This document shows, in pieces, positions 34,900 through 44,339 of a stretch of 64,000 nt of DNA. The translations under genes and the position numbers were made by a program. The notes beneath the pieces were generated by a model. It was not told the origin of the DNA. It saw nothing but the letters and a program-made list of their open reading frames with translations, and searched no databases. The stretch's first letter is position 1. Each line of letters opens with the position of its first letter. This stretch comes from Halogeometricum limi (GTDB lineage: Archaea; Halobacteriota; Halobacteria; Halobacteriales; Haloferacaceae). The DNA lies in NCBI RefSeq assembly GCF_900115785.1, contig NZ_FOYS01000002.1, positions 1 through 64,000 on the forward strand, given 5' to 3'.

Positions 34900-36313
34900 G
34901 GGGACGCTGTACGACAAGGTGTGGAACGAACACACCGTCACGACGCTCCCCACCGGGCAGACGCAGTTGTTCGTCGGTCTGCACCTCATCCACGAGGTGA
35001 CGAGTCCGCAGGCGTTCGGGATGCTTCGCGAGCGCGACATGGAGGTAGCGTTCCCCGAGCGAACCCACGCGACGGTGGACCACATCGTCCCAACCGCCGA
35101 CCAGTCGCGACCCTACGCCGACGGCGCGGCCGAAGAGATGATGTCGGAGCTAGAGGAGAACGTCCGCGAGGCGGGTATCGACTTCTCGGACCCGACGTCG
35201 GGCGACCAGGGTATCGTCCACGTCATCGGGCCCGAGCAAGGCCTGACCCAACCCGGTATGACCATCGTCTGCGGCGACAGTCACACCTCCACGCACGGCG
35301 CGTTCGGCGCGCTCGCGTTCGGTATCGGTACCTCGCAGATTCGCGACGTGCTGGCGACCGGATGCATCGCGATGGAGAAACAGCAGGTTCGCAAAATCGA
35401 GGTCACCGGCGAACTCGGCGACGGCGTCGAGGCGAAAGACGTCATCCTCGAAATCATCCGCCGACTCGGCACCGACGGCGGCGTCGGCTACGTCTACGAG
35501 TACGCGGGCGAGGCCATCGAGAACCTCGGGATGGAAGGCCGCATGAGCATCTGTAACATGTCCATCGAGGGCGGCGCACGCGCGGGCTACGTCAACCCCG
35601 ACGAGACGACATACGAGTGGCTCGCGGAGACGGACGCCTTCCGCGACGACCCCGAGAAGTTCGAGAAACTGAAGCCGTACTGGGAGTCCGTCCGCTCGGA
35701 CGACGACGCCGAGTACGACGACGTGGTCACCATCGACGGGAACGAACTCGAACCCGTCGTCACGTGGGGGACCACGCCCGGACAGGGCGTCGGCATCACC
35801 GAACCCATTCCGGCCCCCGAAGACCTGCCGGAGGACAAACAGGACACCGCGCGCCGCGCGCAGGAGCACATGCGCGTGACGCCCGGCGAGACGATGCAGG
35901 GCTACCCCATCGACGTGGCGTTCCTCGGGTCGTGTACGAACGCACGACTCGCGGACCTGCGCCGCGCGGCCGCCCTCGTGAAGGGTCGACAGGTCCACGA
36001 GGACGTCCGCGCGATGGTCGTCCCCGGCAGTCAGCGCGTCCAGACGGCCGCCGAAGAGGAGGGCCTGAAGGACGTCTTCGAGGAAGCCGGCTTCGAGTGG
36101 CGCAACGCGGGTTGTTCGATGTGTCTCGGCATGAACGAAGACCAGTTGGAGGGCGACGAGGCGTGCGCCTCCTCCTCGAACCGGAACTTCGTCGGCCGAC
36201 AGGGCTCGAAGGACGGGCGCACCGTCCTGATGAACCCGCGCATGGTCGCCGCCGCGGCGATTCGCGGGGAAGTGACCGACGTGCGCGAGATGAAGGAGGT
36301 GAACGTCGCATGA
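34892..36313 (+). CDS. leuC: 3-isopropylmalate dehydratase, large subunit
   Basis: A 473-residue aconitase-family subunit that isomerises isopropylmalate in leucine synthesis. The [4Fe-4S] ligands are visible in [15 protein letters not shown] and [14 protein letters not shown]. Active-site segments [22 protein letters not shown] and [12 protein letters not shown] are intact. The ATG at 34892 is chosen over an in-frame GTG three codons upstream. It overlaps the small gene before it and is followed by leuD with an ATGA overlap. Confidence 0.96.
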   Translation: MSEGTLYDKVWNEHTVTTLPTGQTQLFVGLHLIHEVTSPQAFGMLRERDMEVAFPERTHATVDHIVPTADQSRPYADGAAEEMMSELEENVREAGIDFSDPTSGDQGIVHVIGPEQGLTQPGMTIVCGDSHTSTHGAFGALAFGIGTSQIRDVLATGCIAMEKQQVRKIEVTGELGDGVEAKDVILEIIRRLGTDGGVGYVYEYAGEAIENLGMEGRMSICNMSIEGGARAGYVNPDETTYEWLAETDAFRDDPEKFEKLKPYWESVRSDDDAEYDDVVTIDGNELEPVVTWGTTPGQGVGITEPIPAPEDLPEDKQDTARRAQEHMRVTPGETMQGYPIDVAFLGSCTNARLADLRRAAALVKGRQVHEDVRAMVVPGSQRVQTAAEEEGLKDVFEEAGFEWRNAGCSMCLGMNEDQLEGDEACASSSNRNFVGRQGSKDGRTVLMNPRMVAAAAIRGEVTDVREMKEVNVA

Positions 36314-36924
36314 CCGAGGAGATTCCGGAAGTCGACTACGTGTCGGGGACGGGGATTCCCATCCGCGGCAACGACATCGACACCGACCAGATAATTCCGG
36401 CGCGGTTCATGAAGGTGGTCACCTTCGACGGACTGGGTCAGTTCGCGTTCTTCGACCTGCGGTTCGACGACGACGACGAACCGAAGGACCACCCGATGAA
36501 CGAAGACCGGTTCAAAGACTCCTCGGTGATGGTCGTCAACGCCAACTTCGGCTGCGGGTCCTCTCGCGAACACGCGCCACAGGCGCTGATGCGGTGGGGA
36601 ATCGACGCCATCGTCGGCGAGTCGTTCGCCGAAATCTTCGCGGGCAACTGCCTCGCACTCGGCATCCCGACGGTCACCGCCGACCACGAGACCATCTCGG
36701 AACTGCAGTCGTGGGTCGAGGAGAATCCCGACGGCGACATCGACGTGGACGTGGAAGCGGAGACGGTCACCTACGGCGGGAACACCGTCGACGTGACCGT
36801 CGACGACGCCCAGCGAAAGGCACTCGTCGACGGCGTCTGGGACACGACGGCGCTGATGAAATCGAACGCCCGCGCGGTACAGGAGACGGCGAACTCCCTG
36901 CCGTACATCCAGAGCGATGACTGA
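36310..36924 (+). CDS. leuD: 3-isopropylmalate dehydratase, small subunit
   Basis: A 204-residue swivel-domain subunit that completes the LeuCD active site. [47 protein letters not shown] and [10 protein letters not shown] are typical LeuD. The length fits the bacterial-type small subunit. The ATG at 36310 overlaps the leuC stop by 4 nt, and leuB begins 8 nt before this gene ends, so LeuC and LeuD should be made together. Confidence 0.95.
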   Translation: MTEEIPEVDYVSGTGIPIRGNDIDTDQIIPARFMKVVTFDGLGQFAFFDLRFDDDDEPKDHPMNEDRFKDSSVMVVNANFGCGSSREHAPQALMRWGIDAIVGESFAEIFAGNCLALGIPTVTADHETISELQSWVEENPDGDIDVDVEAETVTYGGNTVDVTVDDAQRKALVDGVWDTTALMKSNARAVQETANSLPYIQSDD

Positions 36925-37885
36925 GGAAATAGTCGTCGTCGAGGGCGACGGCATCGGCAAAGAGGTCGTCCCGGCGGCCGTCACCGTCCTCGACGCCGTC
37001 GGCGACTTCGAGTTCGTCGAGGCCGAGGCGGGCGACGCCGTACGAGAGGAGACGGGCGAAGCACTCCCGCAGGAGACGTACGACCTCGTCGCCGACGCGG
37101 ACGCGACGCTGTTCGGCGCGGCGGGCGAGACGGCCGCGGACGTCATCCTTCCCCTTCGCGAGGCGGTGGACTCGTTCGTCAACGTCCGCCCCGCGAAAGC
37201 CTACCCGGGAGTCGACGCGCTTCGCCCGGAGACGGACGTCGTCTTCCTGCGCGAGAACACCGAGGGCGTCTACTCGGGACACGAGGACCGACTCTCCGAG
37301 GACCTCTCGACGCTCACGCGCGTCGTCACCACCTCGGCGTCGGAACGACTCGCCGAGTTCGCCTGCGACTACGCTCCCGAGGGCTTCCACGTCGCGCACA
37401 AGGCGAACGTGATGCGCGAGACGGACGGCCGGTTCCGCGATAGCGTCGTCGCCGTCGCCGAGGAGAACGGCGTCGACACCGACGAGGTGTTGATGGACGC
37501 GTTCGCGACGCACGTCTGCCTGAACCCCGAACAGTTCGACGTGGTCGTCTGCCCGAACCTCGCGGGCGACGTCCTCTCGGACCTCGCGGCCGGACTCGTC
37601 GGCGGACTCGGTCTCCTCCCGTCGGCGAACATCGGTCCGGACAACGCGCTCTTCGAACCCGTCCACGGGACGGCCCCAGACATCGCGGGCGAGGGCGTCG
37701 CCAACCCGTCGGCGACGATTCTCTCCGCGGCGATGCTGTTGGAGCATCTCGGCTACGAAGAGGAGGGCGCCGCGGTCCGAGACGCCGTCGAGGCGACCTT
37801 GGAGAACGGCCCGCGCACGGCCGACTTGGGCGGCGACGCCTCCACCGAGGACGTGACCGCGGCCATCGTCGACCGACTCGACTGA
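36917..37885 (+). CDS. leuB: 3-isopropylmalate dehydrogenase
   Basis: A 322-residue decarboxylating dehydrogenase, giving 2-oxoisocaproate, the leucine precursor. It has [49 protein letters not shown], the metal site [29 protein letters not shown], and the nucleotide loop [21 protein letters not shown]. It is the last gene of the branched-chain operon. A gap of 222 nt then holds the glpR regulatory region. Confidence 0.94.
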   Translation: MTEEIVVVEGDGIGKEVVPAAVTVLDAVGDFEFVEAEAGDAVREETGEALPQETYDLVADADATLFGAAGETAADVILPLREAVDSFVNVRPAKAYPGVDALRPETDVVFLRENTEGVYSGHEDRLSEDLSTLTRVVTTSASERLAEFACDYAPEGFHVAHKANVMRETDGRFRDSVVAVAEENGVDTDEVLMDAFATHVCLNPEQFDVVVCPNLAGDVLSDLAAGLVGGLGLLPSANIGPDNALFEPVHGTAPDIAGEGVANPSATILSAAMLLEHLGYEEEGAAVRDAVEATLENGPRTADLGGDASTEDVTAAIVDRLD

Positions 37886-38000
37886 ACGACCGGACACGGT
37901 TCGTTTTCCGCCCGCTTTCGAGCCCAGTTCGTCCGAACCGCTGATTCTCGACGCTGTTCTCGGCGTCTCATCCGTCCGCGACCGGCCGACAGTCGAGTGT

Positions 38001-38095
38001 CTGCACGACTTCACGAATTTTCTGCGGGAAACGTGCAGGAGCGAACGTATATCGAACACAAACAATTAACAACGAACAGGCGCTACTCCCGAGTA
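38001..38095 (+). promoter_or_regulatory. glpR upstream region: inverted repeat, motif shared with fba, and a TACTC palindrome
   Basis: CTGCACG (38001-38007) and CGTGCAG (38032-38038) form an inverted repeat. CGGGAAA at 38025-38031 runs into CGTGCAGGAGCGAA at 38032-38045; almost the same string lies upstream of fba. CGAACACAAA (38053-38062) is repeated upstream of ptfC. TACTC (38084-38088), two bases, and GAGTA (38091-38095) form a palindrome 13 nt before the glpR ATG. These are candidate sites for GlpR itself or a TrmB-like sugar regulator. Confidence 0.5.
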
Positions 38096-38107
38096 CGACT
38101 GACGCTT

Positions 38108-38875
38108 ATGTTACCAGCAGAGCGAAAAAGACGAATCGTGGAACTCGTCTCGGCGGACGACGGCCGGTCCGTCGAGGGCCTCGCGGAGGAACTCGGCTAC
38201 TCGAAGGCCACCATCCGGCGTGACCTCCGAGAACTGGAGGACCGCGGACTCGTCGAACGGTCACACGGTGGAGCGGTTCCCGTCACGACGGTCGGGAAAG
38301 AACAGACGTACGGACAGAAAGAGGTGCAGAACCTCGCCGGAAAGCGAGCCATCGCCGCCCGCGCGGTCGAAGAGATAACCGAGGGTCAGGTCGTCTTCTT
38401 CGACGCCGGGACGACGACGATAGAGGTGGCCAAACAGGCCCCGAAAGACGGGTCGATGCTCGCCGTGACGAACTCGCCGCGTCTCGCCGTCGAACTCGGG
38501 CGCGAGGAGAACGACGTGAAGTTGACGGGCGGGACGCTTCGCAGTCGGACGAGGGCGCTCGTCGGACCGACTGCAGAATCGTTCATGGAACGGACGAACT
38601 TCGACCTCCTCTTTCTCGGGACGAACGCCATCGACTCCGAGGGCGGGTTGACGACGCCGAACGAGGACGAGGCGCGGATGAAGCAGCTGATGGTCGAGAA
38701 GTCCGCCCGCGTCGTCCTCGTCGCCGATACGACGAAGGTCGGGAAACGTTCGTTCGTGAAGTTCGCCGACGTCGCCGACGTGGACGTGTTCGTCACCGAC
38801 GGCGAGTTGCCGCCCCGCGAACGCCGCGCCTTGGAGAACGAGGGCGTCACTGTCGTGGAGGTGTCGCCCGAATGA
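38108..38875 (+). CDS. glpR: DeoR-family transcriptional repressor GlpR
   Basis: A 255-residue DeoR-type regulator of fructose and glucose metabolism. The N-terminal helix-turn-helix (RRIVELVSADDGRSVEGLAEELGYSKATIRRDLRELEDRGLVERSHGGA, shown in parts in the family) is followed by the sugar-phosphate-binding domain with VFFDAGTTTIEVA, LTGGTLRSRTRALVG and FLGTNAID. In Haloferax volcanii GlpR represses the glpR-pfkB and kdgK promoters. The ATG at 38108 is used because upstream sequence is promoter-like. It overlaps pfkB by ATGA, so the regulator and its target are co-transcribed. Confidence 0.93.
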   Translation: MLPAERKRRIVELVSADDGRSVEGLAEELGYSKATIRRDLRELEDRGLVERSHGGAVPVTTVGKEQTYGQKEVQNLAGKRAIAARAVEEITEGQVVFFDAGTTTIEVAKQAPKDGSMLAVTNSPRLAVELGREENDVKLTGGTLRSRTRALVGPTAESFMERTNFDLLFLGTNAIDSEGGLTTPNEDEARMKQLMVEKSARVVLVADTTKVGKRSFVKFADVADVDVFVTDGELPPRERRALENEGVTVVEVSPE

Positions 38876-39795
38876 GCGACGACGTGTTGACGGTGACGAT
38901 GAACCCGGCCGTCGACCACACCGTCCGCGTGACCGAACCGCTTCGGACGGGCGCAGTCGCCCGGACGGACGACGCGAAGTTCGACGCCGGCGGCAAGGGA
39001 ATCAACGTCTCGAAGTACCTCACGGCGCTAGACGTCGACGCGCCCGCCACGGGCTTTCTCGGCGGGCCGTTCGGCCGGATGATTCGCGACCGACTGACCG
39101 ACGACGCCGTGCCGAACGACTTCGTCACTATCGGTGACCGAACGCGACTGAACACGACGGTGCTCGGTCCGGAGGGCGAGTACAAGATAAACCACGACGG
39201 GCCGACCGTCTCCGAGGACGAAGTCGAGACGCTCGTCGAACGCGTCCGCGCCCGCGACCCGGACAGGTTGGTCATCGCCGGGAGTCTTCCGAACGGCGTC
39301 TCCACGGCCGACGTCGACGAACTCGCATCGGCGGGCGACTGGGAGACGGCCGTCGATATGGGCGGGGCGTCGCTCACCGAACTCGACGCCTCGTACCTCG
39401 TCTGCAAGCCCAACCGCGAGGAACTCGGCGTCGCGACGGGGATGGCCGTCGAGACGACTGCGGACTGCGTCGCGGCGGCGCAAGCCCTCCGCGAACGCGG
39501 GTTCGAGTTCGTCGTCGCGTCACTCGGCCCCGACGGTGCGTTGCTCGCCACCGACTCGGGCACTTACCACGCCGCGGCGCTTCCGGTCGACGTGGTCGAC
39601 ACCGTCGGCGCGGGCGACGCTCTCCTCTCCGGATTCCTGGCCGGGTTCGCGCGCGGAGAGTCCGAACGGACCGCGCTCCGAACGGGCGTCACCGTCGCCT
39701 CGCGCGTCGTCGCCGCCTCGGGGACCAGCGTCCCGGACTTCGAGGGCGTCTTCGAGACGCGAGACGACGTGGGCGTCTCCACCGCCCGACCCTAA
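38872..39795 (+). CDS. pfkB: 1-phosphofructokinase
   Basis: A 307-residue PfkB-family kinase that phosphorylates fructose 1-phosphate, the product of the PTS, to fructose 1,6-bisphosphate. It has LTVTMNPAVDHTVRV, DAGGKGINVSKYL, LVIAGSLPNGV and the ATP/catalytic site VVDTVGAGDALLSGFLAGF with the base Asp. It is coupled to glpR and followed after 98 nt by the PTS permease gene. Substrate assignment relies on that context and on Haloferax homologs. Confidence 0.93.
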   Translation: MSDDVLTVTMNPAVDHTVRVTEPLRTGAVARTDDAKFDAGGKGINVSKYLTALDVDAPATGFLGGPFGRMIRDRLTDDAVPNDFVTIGDRTRLNTTVLGPEGEYKINHDGPTVSEDEVETLVERVRARDPDRLVIAGSLPNGVSTADVDELASAGDWETAVDMGGASLTELDASYLVCKPNREELGVATGMAVETTADCVAAAQALRERGFEFVVASLGPDGALLATDSGTYHAAALPVDVVDTVGAGDALLSGFLAGFARGESERTALRTGVTVASRVVAASGTSVPDFEGVFETRDDVGVSTARP

Positions 39796-39825
39796 TGTTC
39801 GTTAGTTCGGGTCTCGACGCAGAAG

Positions 39826-39835
39826 CGAACACAAA
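39826..39835 (+). promoter_or_regulatory. CGAACACAAA motif upstream of ptfC, shared with glpR
   Basis: The 10-mer CGAACACAAA occurs here, 59 nt before the ptfC ATG, and at 38053-38062, 46 nt before the glpR ATG. The A/T-rich stretch gtgtttttgaag just downstream is the likely core promoter of the PTS operon. The repeat may be a shared regulatory site for fructose genes. Confidence 0.4.
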
Positions 39836-39893
39836 TGCGCATATCCGAAAGTGTTTTTGAAGACGTTTAGTAACTATCGTGAGGGAGCAAACT

Positions 39894-41039
39894 ATGGCAC
39901 GTAAGCAGTCAGCGGAGAACGCATACCGGTCCTACCTGACGAAGATCAAAGAGGACCTGATGACGGGTGTATCGTACATGATTCCGTTCGTCACCATCGG
40001 GGGCATCTTCCTCGCCCTCGGCTACGCGGTGGCGGGCGTGACGGGAACGGGCGTCCAGGACGTGTTCGGCGCGACGGGGACGATGGGGTGGTTCCTCGCA
40101 CAGATCGGTGTGGCGGGGCTCACCATCATGGTGCCCATCCTCGGCGCGTACATCGCGTACGCCATCGCCGACCGTCCGGGCCTCGCACCCGGATTCCTGC
40201 TGTCGTACATCATCCAGCAAGGCAACGTCCTGCAGGCGGCCGGTGACGTCATCGGCCTGCAGGGCGGTGCGGCCGGTGCGGGCTATCTCGGCGCGCTCGT
40301 CGCCGGTCTGCTGGCCGGATACGTCGCTCGCTGGATAAAGGGCTGGAGCGTCCCGTCGTTCGTCCAGCCGATGATGCCGGTGCTCATCGTACCGGTGCTG
40401 ACGATGGCGATTCTGTCGCCTCTCGTCATCTTCGTCCTCGGCGTCCCCGTCGCCATCGCGAACGCCGGACTGACCAGTTTCCTGCAGAGTATGCAGGGGA
40501 GCCAAGCGGTCCTCGTCGGCGCACTCCTCGGCGGCATGATGGCGTTCGACATGGGCGGACCCGTCAACAAGGTCGCCTACGTGTTCGCCACGGGCCTCAT
40601 CGCCGAGGGCGTCGTCGCCCCGATGGCGGCCGTGATGATCGGCGGGATGGTCCCGCCCATCGGCCTCGCCATCTCGAACTTCATCGCGCCGCACAAGTAC
40701 GCGGCCGAGATGTACGAGAACGCGAAGTCGGGCATCGTCCTCGGCTTCTCGTTCATCACCGAGGGCGCGATTCCGTACGCCTCCTCGGACCCCGTCCGCG
40801 TCATCCCCTCGATCATCGCCGGAAGCGCGGTGGGCGGTGCGATGTCGATGGCGCTGAACGTGACGATGCCCGCCCCGCACGGCGGTATCTTCGTCGTTCC
40901 GCTGTCGAACAAGCCGTTGATGTTCCTCGCCGCAATCGTCATCGGGTCTCTCGTCACGGCCGTCATCGCGACGGTCACGAAACCCGACTTCGACGAACGC
41001 GTCGGCACCGGGTCCGGCGCGGCGGCGTCCGACGACTGA
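39894..41039 (+). CDS. ptfC: Fructose PTS permease, EIIC component
   Basis: A 381-residue membrane permease of the fructose phosphotransferase system. The start MARKQSAENAYRSYLTKIKEDLMTG is followed by repeated hydrophobic segments, then GGMMAFDMGGPVNKVAYVF and the ITEGAIPYASSDP loop typical of EIIC-Fru. EIIA, HPr, EI and EIIB are separate genes just downstream, as in Haloferax volcanii. The ATG at 39894 is chosen; an in-frame GTG at 39879 would add five residues. Confidence 0.94.
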   Translation: MARKQSAENAYRSYLTKIKEDLMTGVSYMIPFVTIGGIFLALGYAVAGVTGTGVQDVFGATGTMGWFLAQIGVAGLTIMVPILGAYIAYAIADRPGLAPGFLLSYIIQQGNVLQAAGDVIGLQGGAAGAGYLGALVAGLLAGYVARWIKGWSVPSFVQPMMPVLIVPVLTMAILSPLVIFVLGVPVAIANAGLTSFLQSMQGSQAVLVGALLGGMMAFDMGGPVNKVAYVFATGLIAEGVVAPMAAVMIGGMVPPIGLAISNFIAPHKYAAEMYENAKSGIVLGFSFITEGAIPYASSDPVRVIPSIIAGSAVGGAMSMALNVTMPAPHGGIFVVPLSNKPLMFLAAIVIGSLVTAVIATVTKPDFDERVGTGSGAAASDD

Positions 41040-41119
41040 CCACGACCACCGACCAATCGAACTAAAGACCACCGACAACGCAACTACCTTACTCTTCCCG
41101 TTCACATATTCGCACGAAA

Positions 41120-41584
41120 ATGCTCGAAGATGAAATCGACCGCCTGATGCCGACGGCGCACATCTCGTTAGACGAACCGCCCGCAGAGAAACAACTGGCC
41201 ATCGAGTTCCTCTTGGACCTCGTCGTGGAGAACGGTCGCGTGACCGAACGCGAGACGGCACTCGCGGACCTCAAGGAGCGAGAGAAAGAGGCCACCACCG
41301 GCGTCGGCATGGGAATCGGAATCCCGCACGCCAAGACCACCGCCGTCGAGGCTCCCTCCGTCGCGTTCGCGCGGTCCTCGGAGGGCATCGACTTCGACGC
41401 GATGGACGACGAACCCGCGAAACTGCTGTTCATGATTCTCGTCCCCGAGGAGGGCGGCGAGGAACATCTGCAGATTCTCAGTTCGCTCTCGCGCGCCCTC
41501 ATGCACGAGGACGTGCGCGAGAAACTCCTGAACGCCGAGGACGAAGAGACGGTTCAGAACACGGTTCGGGAGGCGGTGAACTGA
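41120..41584 (+). CDS. ptfA: Fructose PTS EIIA component
   Basis: A 154-residue phosphocarrier. TTGVGMGIGIPHAKTTAVEAPSVAFARS contains the phosphorylated histidine in GIPHAKT and matches the PTS EIIA-2 signature. It takes the phosphoryl group from HPr and passes it to EIIB. It starts 80 nt after ptfC and overlaps ptsH by one base (TGATG). The symbol follows the haloarchaeal naming as I recall it. Confidence 0.92.
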   Translation: MLEDEIDRLMPTAHISLDEPPAEKQLAIEFLLDLVVENGRVTERETALADLKEREKEATTGVGMGIGIPHAKTTAVEAPSVAFARSSEGIDFDAMDDEPAKLLFMILVPEEGGEEHLQILSSLSRALMHEDVREKLLNAEDEETVQNTVREAVN

Positions 41585-41853
41585 TGCCCGAACGCGTCGT
41601 CGAAGTCGTCCCCGAAGACGGCCTGCACGCCCGTCCCGCCTCGAAGTTCGTCGAGACGGCAAACGAGTACGACTCGGAGGTCAAAGTCGGCCCCGAAGAC
41701 GGCGACTTGGTGAACGCCGCGAGCATGCTCGCCGTCACCGGTCTGGGCGTCTCCGGCGGCGAGAAGGTCCGCATCTCCGCGGAGGGCGACGACGCCGAAG
41801 CGGCACTCGACGCCCTCGAAGAAGTGCTTTCGACACCGGAGGACGAACTGTAA
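41584..41853 (+). CDS. ptsH: PTS phosphocarrier protein HPr
   Basis: An 89-residue HPr, the standard length. The active-site histidine is in VVPEDGLHARPASKFVETA. The second conserved region NAASMLAVTGLGVSGGEKV has serine near the position of the regulatory Ser-46 of Gram-positive HPr. No HPr kinase gene is seen in the window. It sits between EIIA and EI, 3 nt before ptsI. Confidence 0.95.
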   Translation: MPERVVEVVPEDGLHARPASKFVETANEYDSEVKVGPEDGDLVNAASMLAVTGLGVSGGEKVRISAEGDDAEAALDALEEVLSTPEDEL

Positions 41854-41856
41854 CCG

Positions 41857-43560
41857 ATGACAGAACGACGACTCGGCGGCGTCGGCGTCACGCCACTGTC
41901 GGGCGTCGGCGACGTCGTCTGGTACGCGCCCGACGCGGAACTGGACGACCCGCCGGCCCCCGAAGACGTGGACGCCGAGGCCGAGACGACGCGATTCGAG
42001 GAGGCTCGCACCACGGCACGTGAGGAGTTGCAACTCGAACGCGAACGGACCGCAGAGCGCGTCGGTGAGGACGAGGCGGCGGTGTTCGACGCGCACGTCC
42101 AGTTCCTCGACGACCCGCAGATAACCGACGGCGTCGAAGAGAAGATAGCCGAGGGACTCCCCGCCGAACACGCCGTCCAGCGGACGTTCGACCGCTTCGT
42201 CGAGCAGTTCGAGGGCATGGAAGGTCGGATGGCCGAACGCGCAGACGACCTGCGCGACGTGCGCGACAGACTCGTTCGCGTCCTCGCGGGCGGCGAACGG
42301 GTGAACCTCGCGGAGTTGCCCGAGGGGAGCGTCGTCTTCGCCGAGCGACTGACGCCGAGCGACACGGCGCAGTTGGACCCCGAACGCGTCGCCGGGTTCG
42401 TCACGGTCACCGGCGGCCGAACCTCCCACGCGGCTATCTTCGCTCGCTCGCTGGCGCTTCCCGCCGTCGTCGGCGTCGGCGAAGAGTTGTACGACGTCGA
42501 AGACGGCGAGACGGTCGCCGTCGACGGCACGGACGGCGTCGTCGTCGTGGACCCCGACGAGTCGACCCGCGAGGCCGCCGTCGACGGCGACGACGTGACG
42601 GTTCGTCACGACCCGGTGTCGACGGCCGACGGCGTCGAGATAGAGGTCGCTGGAAACGTCGGCACGCGGGCTGACCTCGCACCGGCCGCCGACCGCGGTG
42701 CCGACGGCATCGGTCTCTTCCGCACCGAGTTCCTCTTTCTCGACCGGCAGTCGCCGCCGGACGAACAGGAGCAGTACGAGGCGTACGTCGAGGCGTTGGA
42801 GACGTTCCCCGAGGGCCGCGTCGTCGTCCGAACGCTCGACGTCGGCGGCGACAAGCCAATCGACTACCTCGACCTGCCCGAAGAGGAGAATCCGTTCCTC
42901 GGCGAACGGGGGATTCGGCGGTCGCTCAGTCCCGACGCGGACCTGTTCGAGACGCAACTTCGCGCGCTCTTGCGCGCCGCGGCGCACGACACGGGCGGTG
43001 ACCTCGCGGTCATGCTCCCACTCGTCTCCACCGTCGACGAGGTGGTGGCCGCCCGCGAACGACTCGAACTGTTCGCCGACGACCTGGAGCGAGAGGGAAT
43101 CGAGTACGCCGTTCCCGAGTTCGGCGTGATGGTCGAGACGCCCGCCGCGGCGTTCATGGCCGCGGACCTCGCCGAAGAAGTCGACTTCTTCAGCATCGGG
43201 ACGAACGACCTCGCACAGTACGTCATGGCGGCCGAACGCGGCAACGAACGCGTGGCCGACCTCGGCGACTACCGACAACCGGCGGTGCTCCGAGCCATCC
43301 GCGCGACCGTCGACGCCGCCGAGGGAACCGACGTCTGGGTCGGCATGTGCGGTGAGATGGCCGGCGACCCCGAGTTGACCGAACTCCTCCTCGGCCTCGG
43401 CCTCGACGAACTCAGCATGAGCGCCGTCACCGTGCCGCAGGTGAAACAGGCCGTGACGGAGACGAACACGGAGGCGGCGCGAAAACTGGCCGATAGCGCA
43501 CTGTCGGCCAGCACCAAAGATGAAGTCGAACAAGTGCTAACACAGAACACACAATCATGA
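41857..43560 (+). CDS. ptsI: PTS enzyme I (phosphoenolpyruvate-protein phosphotransferase)
   Basis: A 567-residue EI that draws the phosphoryl group from phosphoenolpyruvate. The phosphohistidine is in FVTVTGGRTSHAAIFARS. The PEP-binding barrel shows GIGLFRTEFLFLDR, VVRTLDVGGDKPIDYL and SIGTNDLAQYVMAAERGN, with the catalytic cysteine in VWVGMCGEMAGD. The frame is complete. It overlaps ptfB by ATGA, so EI and EIIB are translationally coupled. Confidence 0.96.
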   Translation: MTERRLGGVGVTPLSGVGDVVWYAPDAELDDPPAPEDVDAEAETTRFEEARTTAREELQLERERTAERVGEDEAAVFDAHVQFLDDPQITDGVEEKIAEGLPAEHAVQRTFDRFVEQFEGMEGRMAERADDLRDVRDRLVRVLAGGERVNLAELPEGSVVFAERLTPSDTAQLDPERVAGFVTVTGGRTSHAAIFARSLALPAVVGVGEELYDVEDGETVAVDGTDGVVVVDPDESTREAAVDGDDVTVRHDPVSTADGVEIEVAGNVGTRADLAPAADRGADGIGLFRTEFLFLDRQSPPDEQEQYEAYVEALETFPEGRVVVRTLDVGGDKPIDYLDLPEEENPFLGERGIRRSLSPDADLFETQLRALLRAAAHDTGGDLAVMLPLVSTVDEVVAARERLELFADDLEREGIEYAVPEFGVMVETPAAAFMAADLAEEVDFFSIGTNDLAQYVMAAERGNERVADLGDYRQPAVLRAIRATVDAAEGTDVWVGMCGEMAGDPELTELLLGLGLDELSMSAVTVPQVKQAVTETNTEAARKLADSALSASTKDEVEQVLTQNTQS

Positions 43561-44039
43561 AGCTAGTCGCAGTCACCGCGTGTCCAACTGGCATCGCTCA
43601 CAGCCAGATGGCCGCAGAGAACCTCGAACAGACAGCAGACCGACTCGGCCACGACATCAAGGTCGAAGTGCAGGGCGCGATGGGCGCGCAGAACGAACTC
43701 ACGGCCGACGACATCGCCGAGGCGGACGTCGTCATCATCGCCGCCGACACGGCCGTCAGCCGCGACCGGTTCGAGGGTAAATCCCTCGTGAAGGGAACGG
43801 TCAAAGACGGCGTCAACGACGCCGAAGGACTCGTAAAGAAGGCCGAAGAACTCGCCGAGTCCGACGGCGCAGAACAGGTCGACGTCGCCGCCGGCGGTTC
43901 GGACGCGGCGGACGCCGAGTCCGATGCCGACTCCGACCCAGAACCCGCGGAGACGAACTCGCAGCAGGCGACGCAGCAACGCCGCGGCGGCGACCGCGAG
44001 AAGGGACTGTTCGCCCGTCTGAAGAAACTCTTCTCCTGA
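43557..44039 (+). CDS. ptfB: Fructose PTS EIIB component with long acidic tail
   Basis: A 160-residue EIIB-Fru that phosphorylates fructose to fructose 1-phosphate during transport with PtfC. MKLVAVTACPTGIAHSQMAA contains the active cysteine in ACPTGIAHS. The core ends near residue 105. About 50 more residues form an acidic, Asp/Ala/Ser-rich linker and end in a basic, amphipathic KGLFARLKKLFS, which might dock on the membrane or on PtfC. That tail is unusual for a free-standing EIIB. Confidence 0.93.
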   Translation: MKLVAVTACPTGIAHSQMAAENLEQTADRLGHDIKVEVQGAMGAQNELTADDIAEADVVIIAADTAVSRDRFEGKSLVKGTVKDGVNDAEGLVKKAEELAESDGAEQVDVAAGGSDAADAESDADSDPEPAETNSQQATQQRRGGDREKGLFARLKKLFS

Positions 44040-44221
44040 ACCGCCGTCGTCGCTCTCCGCTCTCCGTTCTTCGCCGCTTCACTCCGCGCTCCGCGCTTCG
44101 TCCTTCGCGCGCTCGCTGCACACTGCGTCGATAACAGTCACGAACGCTCTCGAAAACGAACAGAACCGAACAGACACGCCGGTGGTCATATCTCGTCCGA
44201 CTCGCCGATTTACACGGATTC

Positions 44222-44305
44222 GAGTACCGATATGTGCTGTTCGCAGTTCGTGCGTCGTACTCGGGAAATCGTGCAGGAACGAAAGCTCTCCGCATACGTT
44301 ATAAT
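44222..44305 (+). promoter_or_regulatory. fba promoter region with motif shared with glpR
   Basis: GAGTA (44222-44226) and TACTC (44258-44262) lie in inverted order. CGGGAAAT at 44262-44269 runs into CGTGCAGGAACGAA (44270-44283), which differs from the glpR upstream string by one base and a one-base insertion. A TATA-like GTTATAAT follows at about 44298-44305, 35-42 nt before the GTG start. The shared motif lies just upstream of TATA, where archaeal activators bind. The rest of the 300-nt gap after ptfB shows no gene. Confidence 0.5.
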
Positions 44306-44339
44306 CCCCGCACGTGAATCCCCAGACAGGTGACCCATA

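Noticed and set aside
41554-43533. 659-codon minus-strand open frame over ptsH/ptsI
   Set aside because: Shadow of enzyme I on the other strand; no recognisable motif.
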